Part shown: piece by piece, positions 1 through 11,375 of the stretch
How positions within the stretch are numbered: the first letter of the stretch is position 1
Layout of the letters: every line of letters starts with the position of its first letter
Assembly (NCBI RefSeq): GCF_937616625.2
Contig: NC_065574.1
Coordinates: 27,344,501 to 27,408,500 of the forward strand
Reading direction: 5' to 3'
From: Mercurialis annua
Lineage: Eukaryota > Streptophyta > Magnoliopsida > Malpighiales > Euphorbiaceae
DNA length: 64,000 nt
Notes under the pieces: generated by a model
Database searches by the model: none
Told to the model about the DNA's origin: nothing
Seen by the model: the letters and a program-made list of their open reading frames with translations, nothing else
Position numbers and translations under genes: made by a program

Positions 1-154
1 GTAATTACCTGAGCATGGATAGGATATATTACGCAAAGTGTGCGTGAAAAGTGACGCTAGATTAGCATGTCGCGTCTCAACTCTCTTAAACGCGTCGTTT
101 TGATTACCATGATTATGTCGCGTCACAAGTATCTCTATCGCCTCGTTCCAATTA

Positions 155-1298
155 CCTAAAAATTGTTAGGTTATATTGCGAAGAGTGTGCATGAAAAGCG
201 ATAATAGATTAGTGTGTCGCATCTCAAGTCTCTTTAACGCGTCGTTTCAATTACCATGCTTATGTCGCGTCATAAGTCTCTTTAACGCGTCGTTCTGATT
301 ATCTAAGCATGGGTTATATTACGCAAAATGCGCGTGAAAAGTGACGGTAGATTAGTATATCGCGTCTCAAGTCTCAGTAACGCGTCGTTTCGATTAACTA
401 AGAATGGTTAGGTTATAGTATGCAAAATGTGCGGAAAAAGTGACGCTAGATTAGTATGTCGCATCACAAGTTTTATTTACGCGTAGTTTTGATTACCTAA
501 GCATGGTTAGGTTATATTACACAAAGTGTGCGTGAAAAGTGACGGTAGATTAGTACGTCACGTCTCAAGTCTCTTTAACGCGCCGTTTCAAATACCATGC
601 TTATGTCGCGTCACAAGTCTCACTAACGCGTCGTTCCAATTACCTATGCATGCTTAGGTTATATTACGCAAAGTATGCGTGCAAAGTGATGTTAGATTAG
701 TATGTCGCGTCTCAAGTATCTTTAAGGCGTCGTTTCAATTACCATGCTTATGTCGCGTCACAAGTCTCTCTGACGCGTCATTCCGATTACCTAAGCATGG
801 TTAGGTTATATTACGCAAAGTGTGCATAAAAAGGGACGCTAGATTACTTTGTCAAGTCACAAGTTTTTTTTAATGCGTTGTTTAGATTACCATGCTTATG
901 TCGCGTCACGAGTCTCTCTAACGCGTCGTTCCGATTACCTAAAAATTGTTAGGTTATATTGCGAAGAGTGTGCATGAAAAGCGATAATAGATTAGTGTGT
1001 CGCATCTCAAGTCTCTTTAACGCGTCGTTTCAATTACCATGCTTATGTCGCGTCATAAGTCTCTTTAACGCGTCGTTCTGATTATCTAAGCATGGGTTAT
1101 ATTACGCAAAATGCGCGTGAAAAGTGACGGTAGATTAGTATATCGCGTCTCAAGTCTCAGTAACGCGTCGTTTCGATTAACTAAGAATGGTTAGGTTATA
1201 GTATGCAAAATGTGCGGAAAAAGTGACGCTAGATTAGTATGTCGCATCACAAGTTTTATTTACGCGTAGTTTTGATTACCTAAGCATGGTTAGGTTAT
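155..1298 (+). repeat. Local 783-bp-offset duplication
   Basis: The sequence beginning CCTAAAAATTGTTAGG at 155 recurs at 938, and the following ~360 bases match nearly base for base, including rare variants such as the GCGATAATAG segment and the CATGGGTTATATTACG segment. The full HOR units carry this segment once (from 6916), so the duplication is private to this partial unit. Confidence 0.85.
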
Positions 1299-3063
1299 AT
1301 AACGCAAAGTGTGCGTGAAAAGTGACGATAGATTAGTATGTCGCTTGTCAAGTCTAAGTATGGTTAGGTTATATTACGCAAAATGTGCGTGAAAAGTGAC
1401 TCTAGATTTGTATGTCAGATCTGAAGTCTCTTTAATGCGTCGTTTCGATTACCTAAGCATAGTTTAGTTATATTACGCAAAGTGTGCGTCAAAAGTGACG
1501 CTAGATTAGTATGTCGTGTCTCAAGTCTTTTTAACGCGTCGTTTCAATAACCATGCTTATTTCGCGTCACAAGTCTCACTAACGTGTCGTTTCAATTACC
1601 ATGCTTATGCCGCCTCAAACGTCTCTTTAGCGCATTGTTCCGATTACCTAAGCATGGTTAGGTTATATTACGCAAAATGTGCGTGAAAAGTGACGCTAGA
1701 TTAGTATGTCGCCTCTTTAGTCTCTTTAACGCTTCATTTCGATTACCTAAGCTTGATAAGGTTATATTACGCAAAGTGTGCGTGAAAAGTGACGCTAGAT
1801 TAGAATGTCGCATCTCAAGTCTCTTTAACGCATCGTTTCAATTACCATGCTTATTTCGCATCACATGTCTCACTAACGCGCCGTTCCGATTACCTAAGCA
1901 TGGTTAGGTTATATTACGCAAAGTGTGAGTGAAAAGTGATGCTAGATTAGTATGTAGCGTCTCAAGTTTTTGTAACGCGTCGTTTTGATTACCATGCATG
2001 TGTCGCGTCACAAGTCTCTCTAACGCGTCGTTTCGATTACCAAAGCGTTAGGTTATATTACGGAAAGTGTGAGTTAAAAGTGACGCTAGATTACTATGTC
2101 ATGTCACAAGTCTCTTTAACGCGTCGTTCCAATTACCTAAGCATGGTTAGGTTATATTACGCAAAGTGTGCGTGAAAAGTGACGCTAGATTAGTAGTATC
2201 TCACGTCTCAAGTCTCTTTAACGCGTCACAAGTCTCTCTAACGCGTCTTTCCGACTACCTAAGCTTTAGGTTATATTACGAAAAGTGAGTTAAAAGTGAC
2301 GCTAGATTACTATGTACGCGTCGTTCCGATTACCTAAGCATGGGTAGATTATATTACACAAAGTGTGCGTAAACAGTGATGCTAGATTAGTATGTCATGT
2401 TACAAGTCTCTTTAACCCGTCGTTCAGATTACCTAAGCATAGTTAGGTTATATTACGCAAAGTTTGCGTGAAAAGTGACAATAAATTAGTATGTCGCGCC
2501 TCAAGTGTCTTTAACGCGCCGTTCTAGTTACTGCATGGTTAGGTTATATTACGCAAAGTGTGCGTGAAAAGTGACGCTAGATTAGTATGTCGTGTCTCAA
2601 GTCTCTTTAACGCATCGTTTCAATTACCTAAGCATGGTTAGATTATATTACGCAAAGTGCGCTTGAAAAGTAACGCGAGATAATATGTCGCATCTTAAGT
2701 TTCTTTAACGCGTTGGTCCGATTACTTCAGCATGGTTAGGTTATATAACAAAAAGTGTGCGGGAAAAGTGATGCTAGATTAGTATGTCGCATCTCAAGTC
2801 TATTTAACATGTCATTTGGATTACCTATGCATGGTTAGATTATATAATGCAAAGTGTGCGTAAAAAGTGACGGTAGATTAGTATGTCGCGTCTCAAGTGT
2901 CTTTAACGCATCAATTTTATTACAATACTTATGTCGCGCCACAAGTCTCTCTAACGCGTCGTTCCGATTAGCTATGCATGGTTAGGTTATATCACGCAAA
3001 CTGTGCGTAAAATTTGACGCTATATTAGTATGTCGCGTCTCAAGTCTCTTTAACGCGTCGTTC

Positions 3064-4638
3064 CGATTACCAAACATGGTTAGGTTATATTACGCAAAGT
3101 ATGCGTGAAAAGTTACGCTAGATTAGTATGTCGCGTCTCAAGTCTCTATAACGCGTCGTTTCGATTACCATGCTTATGTACGTAACAAGTCTCTCTAACG
3201 CGTCGTTCCGATTACCTAAGCATGGTTAGGTTATATTACACAAACTGTGCATGAAAAGTGACGCTGGATTAGTATGTCGCGTCTCAAGTCACTTAAACGC
3301 GTTGTTTAGATTACCATGCTTATGACGCGTCACAAGTCTTTCTAACGCGTCGTTCCTATTACCTAAGCATGGCTAGGTTATATTACGCAAAGTGTGCGTG
3401 AAAAGTGATGCTATATTAGTATGCCGTATCTCAAGTCTCTTTTACGCGTCGTTCCGATTACCTAAGCATGGTTAGGTTATATTACGCAAAGTGTGCGTAA
3501 AAAGTGACGCTAGATAAGTATGTCGTGTCTCAAGTCTATATAAAGCGTCGTTCTGATTACCTAAGCATGGTTAGGTTATATAATGCAAATTGTGCGTGAA
3601 AAGTGACGCTAGATTAGTATGTCGTGTCTCAAGTCTGTTTAACGCGTCGGTCCGATTACTTCAGCTTGGTTAGGTTATATTAAAAAAAGTGTGTTCGAAA
3701 AGTGATGCTATATTAGTATGTAGCATCTCTAGTCTCTTTAATGCGTCATTATAATTACCTAAGCATGGTTAGGTTATATTACACAAAGTGTGCGTTAAAA
3801 GTGACGCTAGATTAGTATGTCGCGTCTCAAGTCTCTTTAACGCGTCGTTCCGATTACCTAAACATGGTTAGGTTATATTACGCAAAGTATGCGTGAAAAG
3901 TTACGCTAGATTAGTATGTGGCGTCTCAAGTCTCTATAACGCGTCGTTTCGATTACCATGCTTATGTACGTAACAAGTCTCTCTAACGCGTCGTTCCGAT
4001 TACCTAAGCATGGTTAGGTTATATTACACAAACTGTGCATGAAAAGTGACGCTGGATTAGTATGTCGCGTCTCAAGTCACTTAAACGCGTTGTTTAGATT
4101 ACCATGCTTATGACGCGTCACAAGTCTTTCTAACGCGTCGTTCCTATTACCTAAGCATGGCTAGGTTATATTACGCAAAGTGTGCGTGAAAAGTGATGCT
4201 ATATTAGTATGCCGTATCTCAAGTATCTTTTACGCGTCGTTCCGATTACCTAAGCATGGTTAGGTTATATTACGCAAAGTGTGCGTAAAAAGTGACGCTA
4301 GATAAGTATGTCGTGTCTCAAGTCTATATAAAGCGTCGTTCTGATTACCTAAGCATGGTTAGGTTATATAATGCAAATTGTGCGTGAAAAGTGACGCTAG
4401 ATTAGTATGTCGTGTCTCAAGTCTGTTTAACGCGTCGGTCCGATTACTTCAGCTTGGTTAGGTTATATTAAAAAAAGTGTGTTCGAAAAGTGATGCTATA
4501 TTAGTATGTAGCGTCTCTAGTCTCTTTAATGCGTCATTATAATTACCTAAGCATGGTTAGGTTATATTACACAAAGTGTGCGTTAAAAGTGACGCTAGAT
4601 TAGTATGTCCCGTCACAAGTCTCTTTTACGCGTCGTTC
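3064..4638 (+). repeat. Two ~787-bp sub-repeats
   Basis: Two direct copies, 3064-3850 and 3851-4638, each made of modules in the order A B A B A A A A A (nominal 789 bp). They share diagnostic variants, such as TTATGTACGTAACAAG in the first B module and the TTCAGCTTGG variant of one A module. The equivalent place in the next two HOR units has three copies. Confidence 0.88.
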
Positions 4639-5825
4639 CGATTACCTAAGCATGGTTAGGTTATATTACGCAAACTGTCCGCGAAAAGTGACGCTAGATA
4701 TGTATGTCGCGTCTCAAGTCTCTTTAATGCATCATTGCGATTACCATGCTTATGTCGCGTCACAAGACTCTCTAACGCGGCGTTTCGATTACCTAACATG
4801 GTTAGGTTATATTACGAAAAGTGTTTGTTAATAGTGACGCTAGATTAGGATGTTGCATCAAAAGTCTCTTTAACGCATTCTTCCGATTACCTAAGCATGG
4901 TTAGGTTATATTACGGAAAATGTGCGTTAAAACTGACGCTAGATTACTATGTCCCATCAAAAGACTCTTTAACGCGTTGTTCCGTATACATAATAAGCAT
5001 GGTGAGGATATATTACGCAGAGTGTGCGTGAAAAGTGACGCTAGATTTTTATGTCGCGTCTCAAGTGTCTCTGACACAACGTTTCGATTACCATGCTTTT
5101 GTCGCGTCACAAGTCTCTCTAACACATCGTTCTGATTACCTAAGCATGGTTAGGTTATATTAAGCAAAGTGTGCGTGAAAAGTAACGCTAGATTAGTATG
5201 TCGCGTCTCAAGTCGCTTTAACGTGACGCAAAGTGTGCGTGAAAAGTGAAGCTAGATTAGTATGTTGCCTCACAAGTTTCTTTAAAACGTCGTTCCGATT
5301 ACCTAAGCATGGTTAGGTTATATTGCGCAAAGTGTGCGTGAATTGTGACGCTAGATTAATATGTCGCGTCTCAAGTCTCTTTAATGCGTCGTTTTGATTA
5401 CCATGCTTATGTCGCGTCACAAGTCCCTGTAACGCGTCGTTCCGATTACCTTAGCATGGTTAGGTTATATTAAGGAAAGTGTGCGTTAAAAGTGACGCAG
5501 GATTATTATGTCGCATCACAAGTCTCTTTTACGCGTCGTTCCGATTACCTAAGTATGGTTAGGTTATATTACGCAAAGTGTGCATGAAAAGTGACGTTAG
5601 ATTAGTATGTTGCGTCTCAAGTCTCTTTAACGCGTTGTTTCGATTACCATGCTTATGTCAGGTCACAATTCTCTCTAACGCGTCGTTCCGATTACCTAAG
5701 AATGGTTAGGTTATATTTTACGCAAAGTGTGCGTTAAAAATGACGCTAGAATAGTATGTCCCGTCACAAGTCTCTTTAACGCGTCGATCCGATTACCTAA
5801 GCATGGTTAGGTTATATTAAGCAAA

Positions 5826-5847
5826 GGTAATCAGGACCACACGTTAA
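5826..5847 (-). repeat. 22-nt antisense scrap of satellite inside plus array
   Basis: These 22 bases match the reverse complement of the A-module boundary (end of one A and start of the next) at 18 of 22 positions, although the surrounding array is in plus orientation. The same scrap recurs in each HOR unit at 14926, 24026 and 52963, so it is a fixed marker of the HOR. Confidence 0.7.
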
Positions 5848-8800
5848 TTACCTAAGCATTGATTGGTTATATTACGCAAATGTGAGTGAAAAGTGAAGCT
5901 AGATTAGTATGTCGCATCTCAAGTCTCTGTAACGCGTTGTTTCAATTACCATGCTTATGTCACGTCACAATTCTCTGTAATGCGTCGTTCCGATTACCTA
6001 AGCATGGTTAGGTTATATTATGCAAAGTGTGCCTGAAAAGTGACGCTATATTAGTATGTCGATTCACAAGTCTTTTTGACGCGTAGTTCCAATTACCCAA
6101 GCATGGTTAAGATATACTACGCAAAGAGTACGTAAAGAGTGATGCTAGATTAGTATGTCGCGTCTGAAGTCTTTTAAATGCGTCGTTCCGATTACCAATA
6201 CATGGTTAGGTTAAATTACGCAAATTGTGCGGGAAAATTGACGGTAGATTAGTATGTCGCGTCTGAAGTCTCTTTAACGTGTCGTTTCGATTACCAAGCT
6301 TATCTAGCGTCACAAGTCTCTCTAACGCGTCGTTCCGATTACCTAACCATGGTTCGGTTGTATTATGCAAGGTGTGCTTGAAAGTGACGCAATATTAGTA
6401 TGTCGTGTCTCAAGTCTCTTTTACATGTCATTTCGATTACCATGATTATGTCAAGTCACAAGTCACTCTAACACCTCGTTTCGATTACCTAAGCATGGTT
6501 AGGTTATATTACGCAGAGTGTGCGTGAAAAGTGACAATAGATTAGTATGTCGCATCTAAAGTCTCTTTAACACGTCGTTTCGATTACCATGGTTATGTCG
6601 CGTCACAAGTCTCTTTAACGCGTCGTTCCGATTACCATGGTTATGTCGCGTCACAAGTCTCTTTAACGCGTCGTTCCGATTATCCAAGCATGGGTTATAT
6701 TACGCAAAGTGTGCGTGAAAAGTGACGCTAGATAAGTATGTCGCATCTCAAGTCTCTTTAACACGTCGTTTCGATTACCTGAGCATGGATAGGTTATATT
6801 ACGCAAAGTGTGCGTGAAAAGTGACGCTAGATTAGCATGTCGCGTCTTAAACGCGTCGTTTCGATTACCATGATTATGTCGCGTCACAAGTATCTCTATC
6901 GCCTCGTTCCAATTACCTAAAAATTGTTAGGTTATATTGCGAAGAGTGTGCATGAAAAGCGATAATAGATTAGTGTGTCGCATCTCAAGTCTCTTTAACG
7001 CGTCGTTTCAATTACCATGCTTATGTCGCGTCATAAGTCTCTTTAACGCGTCGTTCTGATTATCTAAGCATGGGTTATATTACGCAAAATGCGCGTGAAA
7101 AGTGACGCTAGATTAGTATATCGCGTCTCAAGTCTCAGTAACGCGTCGTTTCGATTAACTAAGAATGGTTAGGTTATAGTATGCAAAATGTGCGGAAAAA
7201 GTGACGCTAGATTAGTATGTCGCATCACAAGTTTTATTTACGCGTAGTTTTGATTACCTAAGCATGGTTAGGTTATATTACACAAAGTGTGCGTGAAAAG
7301 TGACGGTAGATTAGTACGTCACGTCTCAAGTCTCTTTAACGCGCCGTTTCAAATACCATGCTTATGTCGCGTCACAAGTCTCACTAACGCGCCGTTCCAA
7401 TTACCTATGCATGCTTAGGTTATATTACGCAAAGTATGCGTGCAAAGTGACGTTAGATTAGTATGTCGCGTCTCAAGTATCTTTAAGGCGTCGTTTCAAT
7501 TACCATGCTTATGTCGCGTCACAAGTCTCTCTGTCGCGTCGTTCCTATTACCTATAAGCATGGCTAGTACGACGCTATGTGTGCGTGAAAAGTGACGCTA
7601 GATTAGTATGTCGCCTCACATGTCTCTATAACGCGTCGTTCCGATTACCTAAGCATGGTTAGGTTATATTACACAAAGTGTGCGCTAAAAGTGACAATAG
7701 ATAGTATGTCGCGTCTCAAGTCTTTGTAACGTGTCGTTTCGATTACCTAAGCATGGTTAGGTTATATTACGCAAAGTGTGCGTGAAAAGTGATGCTAGAT
7801 TAGTATGTCGCATCTGAGGTCTCTCTAACGTGTCGTTTTGATTACATAAGCATCATTAGGTTATATTGGGCAAAGTGTCCGTGAAAAGTGACAATAGATT
7901 AGAATGTCGTGCATCAAGTATCTTTAACGCGTCGTTACGATTACCTAAGCATAGCTAGGTTATATTACGCAAAGTGTGCGTGAAAAGTGACGCTAGATTA
8001 GTATGTCGCGTCTCAAGTCTTTGTAACGCGTCGTTCTGATTACCTTAGCATGATTAGGTTATATTACTCAAAATGTGCGCAAAAAGTGACAATAGATTTG
8101 TATGTCGCGTCTCAAGTCTTTGTAACGCGTCATTTTGATTACCTAAGCATGGTGAGGTTATAGTACGCAAAGTGTGCGTGAAAAGTGACGCTAGATTAGT
8201 ATGTCGCGTCACAAGTCTCTCTAACGCATCGTTCGGATTACCAATGCATGGTTAGGTTATATTACGCAAAGTGTGTGTTGAAAGTGACTCTAGATTAGTA
8301 TGTCGCGTCACAAGTCTCTTTAACGCGTCGTTCTGATTACCTAAGCAATGTCAGGTTATATTACGCAAAATGTGCGTAAAAAGTGACGCTAGATTAGTAT
8401 GTCGCTTCTCAAGTTTCTTTAGCGCGTCATTTCGATTACCATGCTTATGTCGAGTCACAAGTATCTCTAGCGCATCGTTCTTATTACCTAAGCATGGTTA
8501 GGTTATATTACGCAAAGTGTGCGTGAAAAGTGACAATAAATTAGTATGTCACGCCTCAAGTGTCTTTAACGCGCCGTTCTAGTTACTGCATGGTTAGGTT
8601 ATATTACGCAAAGTGTGCGTGAAAAGTGACGCTAGATTTGTATGTCGTGTCTCAAGTCTCTTTAACGCGTCGTTTCAATTACCTAAGCATGGTTAAGTTA
8701 TATTACGCAAAGTGCGCTTGAAAAGTAACGCTAGATAATATGTCGCGCCTTAAGTTTCTTTAACGAGTTGGTCCGATTACTTCAGCATGGTTAGGTTATA

Positions 8801-11375
8801 TAACAAAAAGTGTGCGGGAAAAGTGATGCTAGATTAGTATGTCGCATCTCAAGTCTATTTAACATGTCATTTGGATTACCTATGCATGGTTAGATTATAT
8901 TATGCAAAGTGTGCGTAAAAAGTGACGGTAGATTAGTATGTCGCGTCTCAAGTGTCTTTAACGCATCAATTTTATTACAATACTTATGTCGCGCCACAAG
9001 TCTCTCTAACGCGTCGTTCCGATTAGCTATGCATGGTTAGGTTATATCACGCAAACTGTGCGTAAAATGTGACGCTATATTAGTATGTCGCGTCTCAAGT
9101 CTCTTTAACGCGTCGTTCCGATTACCTAAATATGGTTAGGTTATATTACGCAAAGTATGCGTGAAAAGTTACGCTAGAATAGTATGTCGCGTCTCAAGTC
9201 ACTAACGCGTTAGTCCAATTACTTCAGCATGGTTAGTTTATATTACAAAACGTATGCTTGAAAAGTGATGCTAGATTAGTATGTCGCGTCTCAAGTCTCT
9301 GTAACGCGTCGTTCCGATTATCTAAGCATGGTTAGGTTATATTACCATGCTTATGTCGCGTCACGAGTCTCTCTAACGCGTCGTTCCGATTATCTAAGCA
9401 TGGTTAGGTTATATAATGGAAACTGTGCGTTAAAAGTGAAGCTAGATTACTATATCGCGTCACAAGTCTCTTTAACGCATCGTTCCGATTACCTAAGCAT
9501 GGTTTGGTTATATTACGCAAAGTGTGCGTAAAAAGTGACTCTATGTTAGTATGTCGTGTCACAAGTCTCTCTAACGCGTTGTTCCGATTACCTAAGCATG
9601 GTTCGGTTATATAACGCAAAGTGTGCGTGAAAAGTGACGATAGATTAGTATGTCGCTTGTCAAGTCTAAGTATGGTTAGGTTATATTACGCAAAATGTGC
9701 GTGAAAAGTGACTCTAGATTTGTATGTCAGATCTGAAGTCTCTTTAATGCGTCGTTTCGATTACCTAAGCATAGTTTAGTTATATTACGCAAAGTGTGCG
9801 TCAAAAGTGACGCTAGATTAGTATGTCGTGTCTCAAGTCTTTTTAACGCGTCGTTTCAATAACCATGCTTATTTCGCGTCACAAGTCTCACTAACGTGTC
9901 GTTTCAATTACCATGCTTATGCCGCCTCAAACGTCTCTTTAGCGCATTGTTCCGATTACCTAAGCATGGTTAGGTTATATTACACAAAATGTGCGTGAAA
10001 AGTGACGCTAGATTAGTATGTCGCCTCTTTAGTCTCTTTAACGCTTCATTTCGATTACCTAAGCTTGATTAGGTTATATTACGCAAAGTGTGCGTGAAAA
10101 GTGACGCTAGATTAGAATGTCGCATCTCAAGTCTCTTTAACGCATCGTTTCAATTACCATGCTTATTTCGCATCACATGTCTCACTAACGCGCCGTTCCG
10201 ATTACCTAAGCATGGTTAGGTTATATTACGCAAAGTGTGAGTGAAAAGTGATGCTAGATTAGTATGTAGCGTCTCAAGTTTTTGTAACGCGTCGTTTTGA
10301 TTACCATGCATGTGTCGCGTCACAAGTCTCTCTAACGCGTCGTTCCGATTACCAAAGCGTTAGGTTATATTACGGAAAGTGTGAGTTTAAAGTGACGCTA
10401 GATTACTATGTCATGTCACAAGTCTCTTTAACGCGTCGTTCCAATTACCTAAGCATGGTTAGGTTATATTACGCAAAGTGTGCGTGAAAAGTGACGCTAG
10501 ATTAGTAGTATCTCACGTCTCAAGTCTCTTTAACGCGTTACAAGTCTCTCTAACGCGTCTTTCCGACTACCTAAGCTTTAGGTTATATTACGAAAAGTGA
10601 GTTAAAAGTGACTCTAGATTACTATGTACGCGTCGTTCCGATTACCTAAGTATGGGTAGATTATATTACACAAAGTGTGCGTAAACAGTGATGCTAGATT
10701 AGTATGTCATGTTACAAGTCTCTTTAACCCGTCGTTCAGATTACCTAAGCATAGTTAGGTTATATTACGCAAAGTTTGCGTGAAAAGTGACAATAAATTA
10801 GTATGTCGCGCCTCAAGTGTCTTTAACGCGCCGTTCTAGTTACTGCATGGTTAGGTTATATTACGCAAAGTGTGCGTGAAAAGTGACGCTAGATTAGTAT
10901 GTCGTGTCTCAAGTCTCTTTAACGCGTCGTTTCAATTACCTAAGCATGGTTAGGTTATATTACGCAAAGTGCGCTTGAAAAGTAATGCTAGATAATATGT
11001 CGCATCTTAAGTTTCTTTAACGCGTTGGTCCGATTACTTCAGCATGGTTAGGTTATATAACAAAAAGTGTGCGGGAAAAGTGATGCTAGATTAGTATGTC
11101 GCATCTCAAGTCTATTTAACATGTCATTTGGATTACCTATGCATGGTTAGATTATATAATGCAAAGTGTGCGTAAAAAGTGACGGTAGATTAGTATGTCG
11201 CGTCTCAAGTGTCTTTAACGCATCAATTTTATTACAATACTTATGTCGCGCCACAAGTCTCTCTAACGCGTCGTTCCGATTAGCTATGCATGGTTAGGTT
11301 ATATCACGCAAACTGTGCGTAAAATTTGACGCTATCTTAGTATGTCGCGTCTCAAGTCTCTTTAACGCGTCGTTC

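Larger units (their letters stand above)
1..6772 (+). repeat. Partial, rearranged HOR unit
   Basis: The first bases correspond to about 6773 in the next unit, so this is one HOR unit shortened by about 2.3 kb. Relative to the following unit it lacks the segment equivalent to roughly 7540-9600, has two instead of three ~787-bp sub-repeats, and carries an extra local duplication (155-1298). From about 1290 to 3060 it matches the next unit at an offset of 8312; after 4639 the offset becomes 9100. The 788-bp difference is one sub-repeat. Confidence 0.85.

Noticed and set aside
495..512. Telomere-like GGTTAGG segments
   Set aside because: They occur once per A module inside a palindrome and never form short tandem telomeric units.
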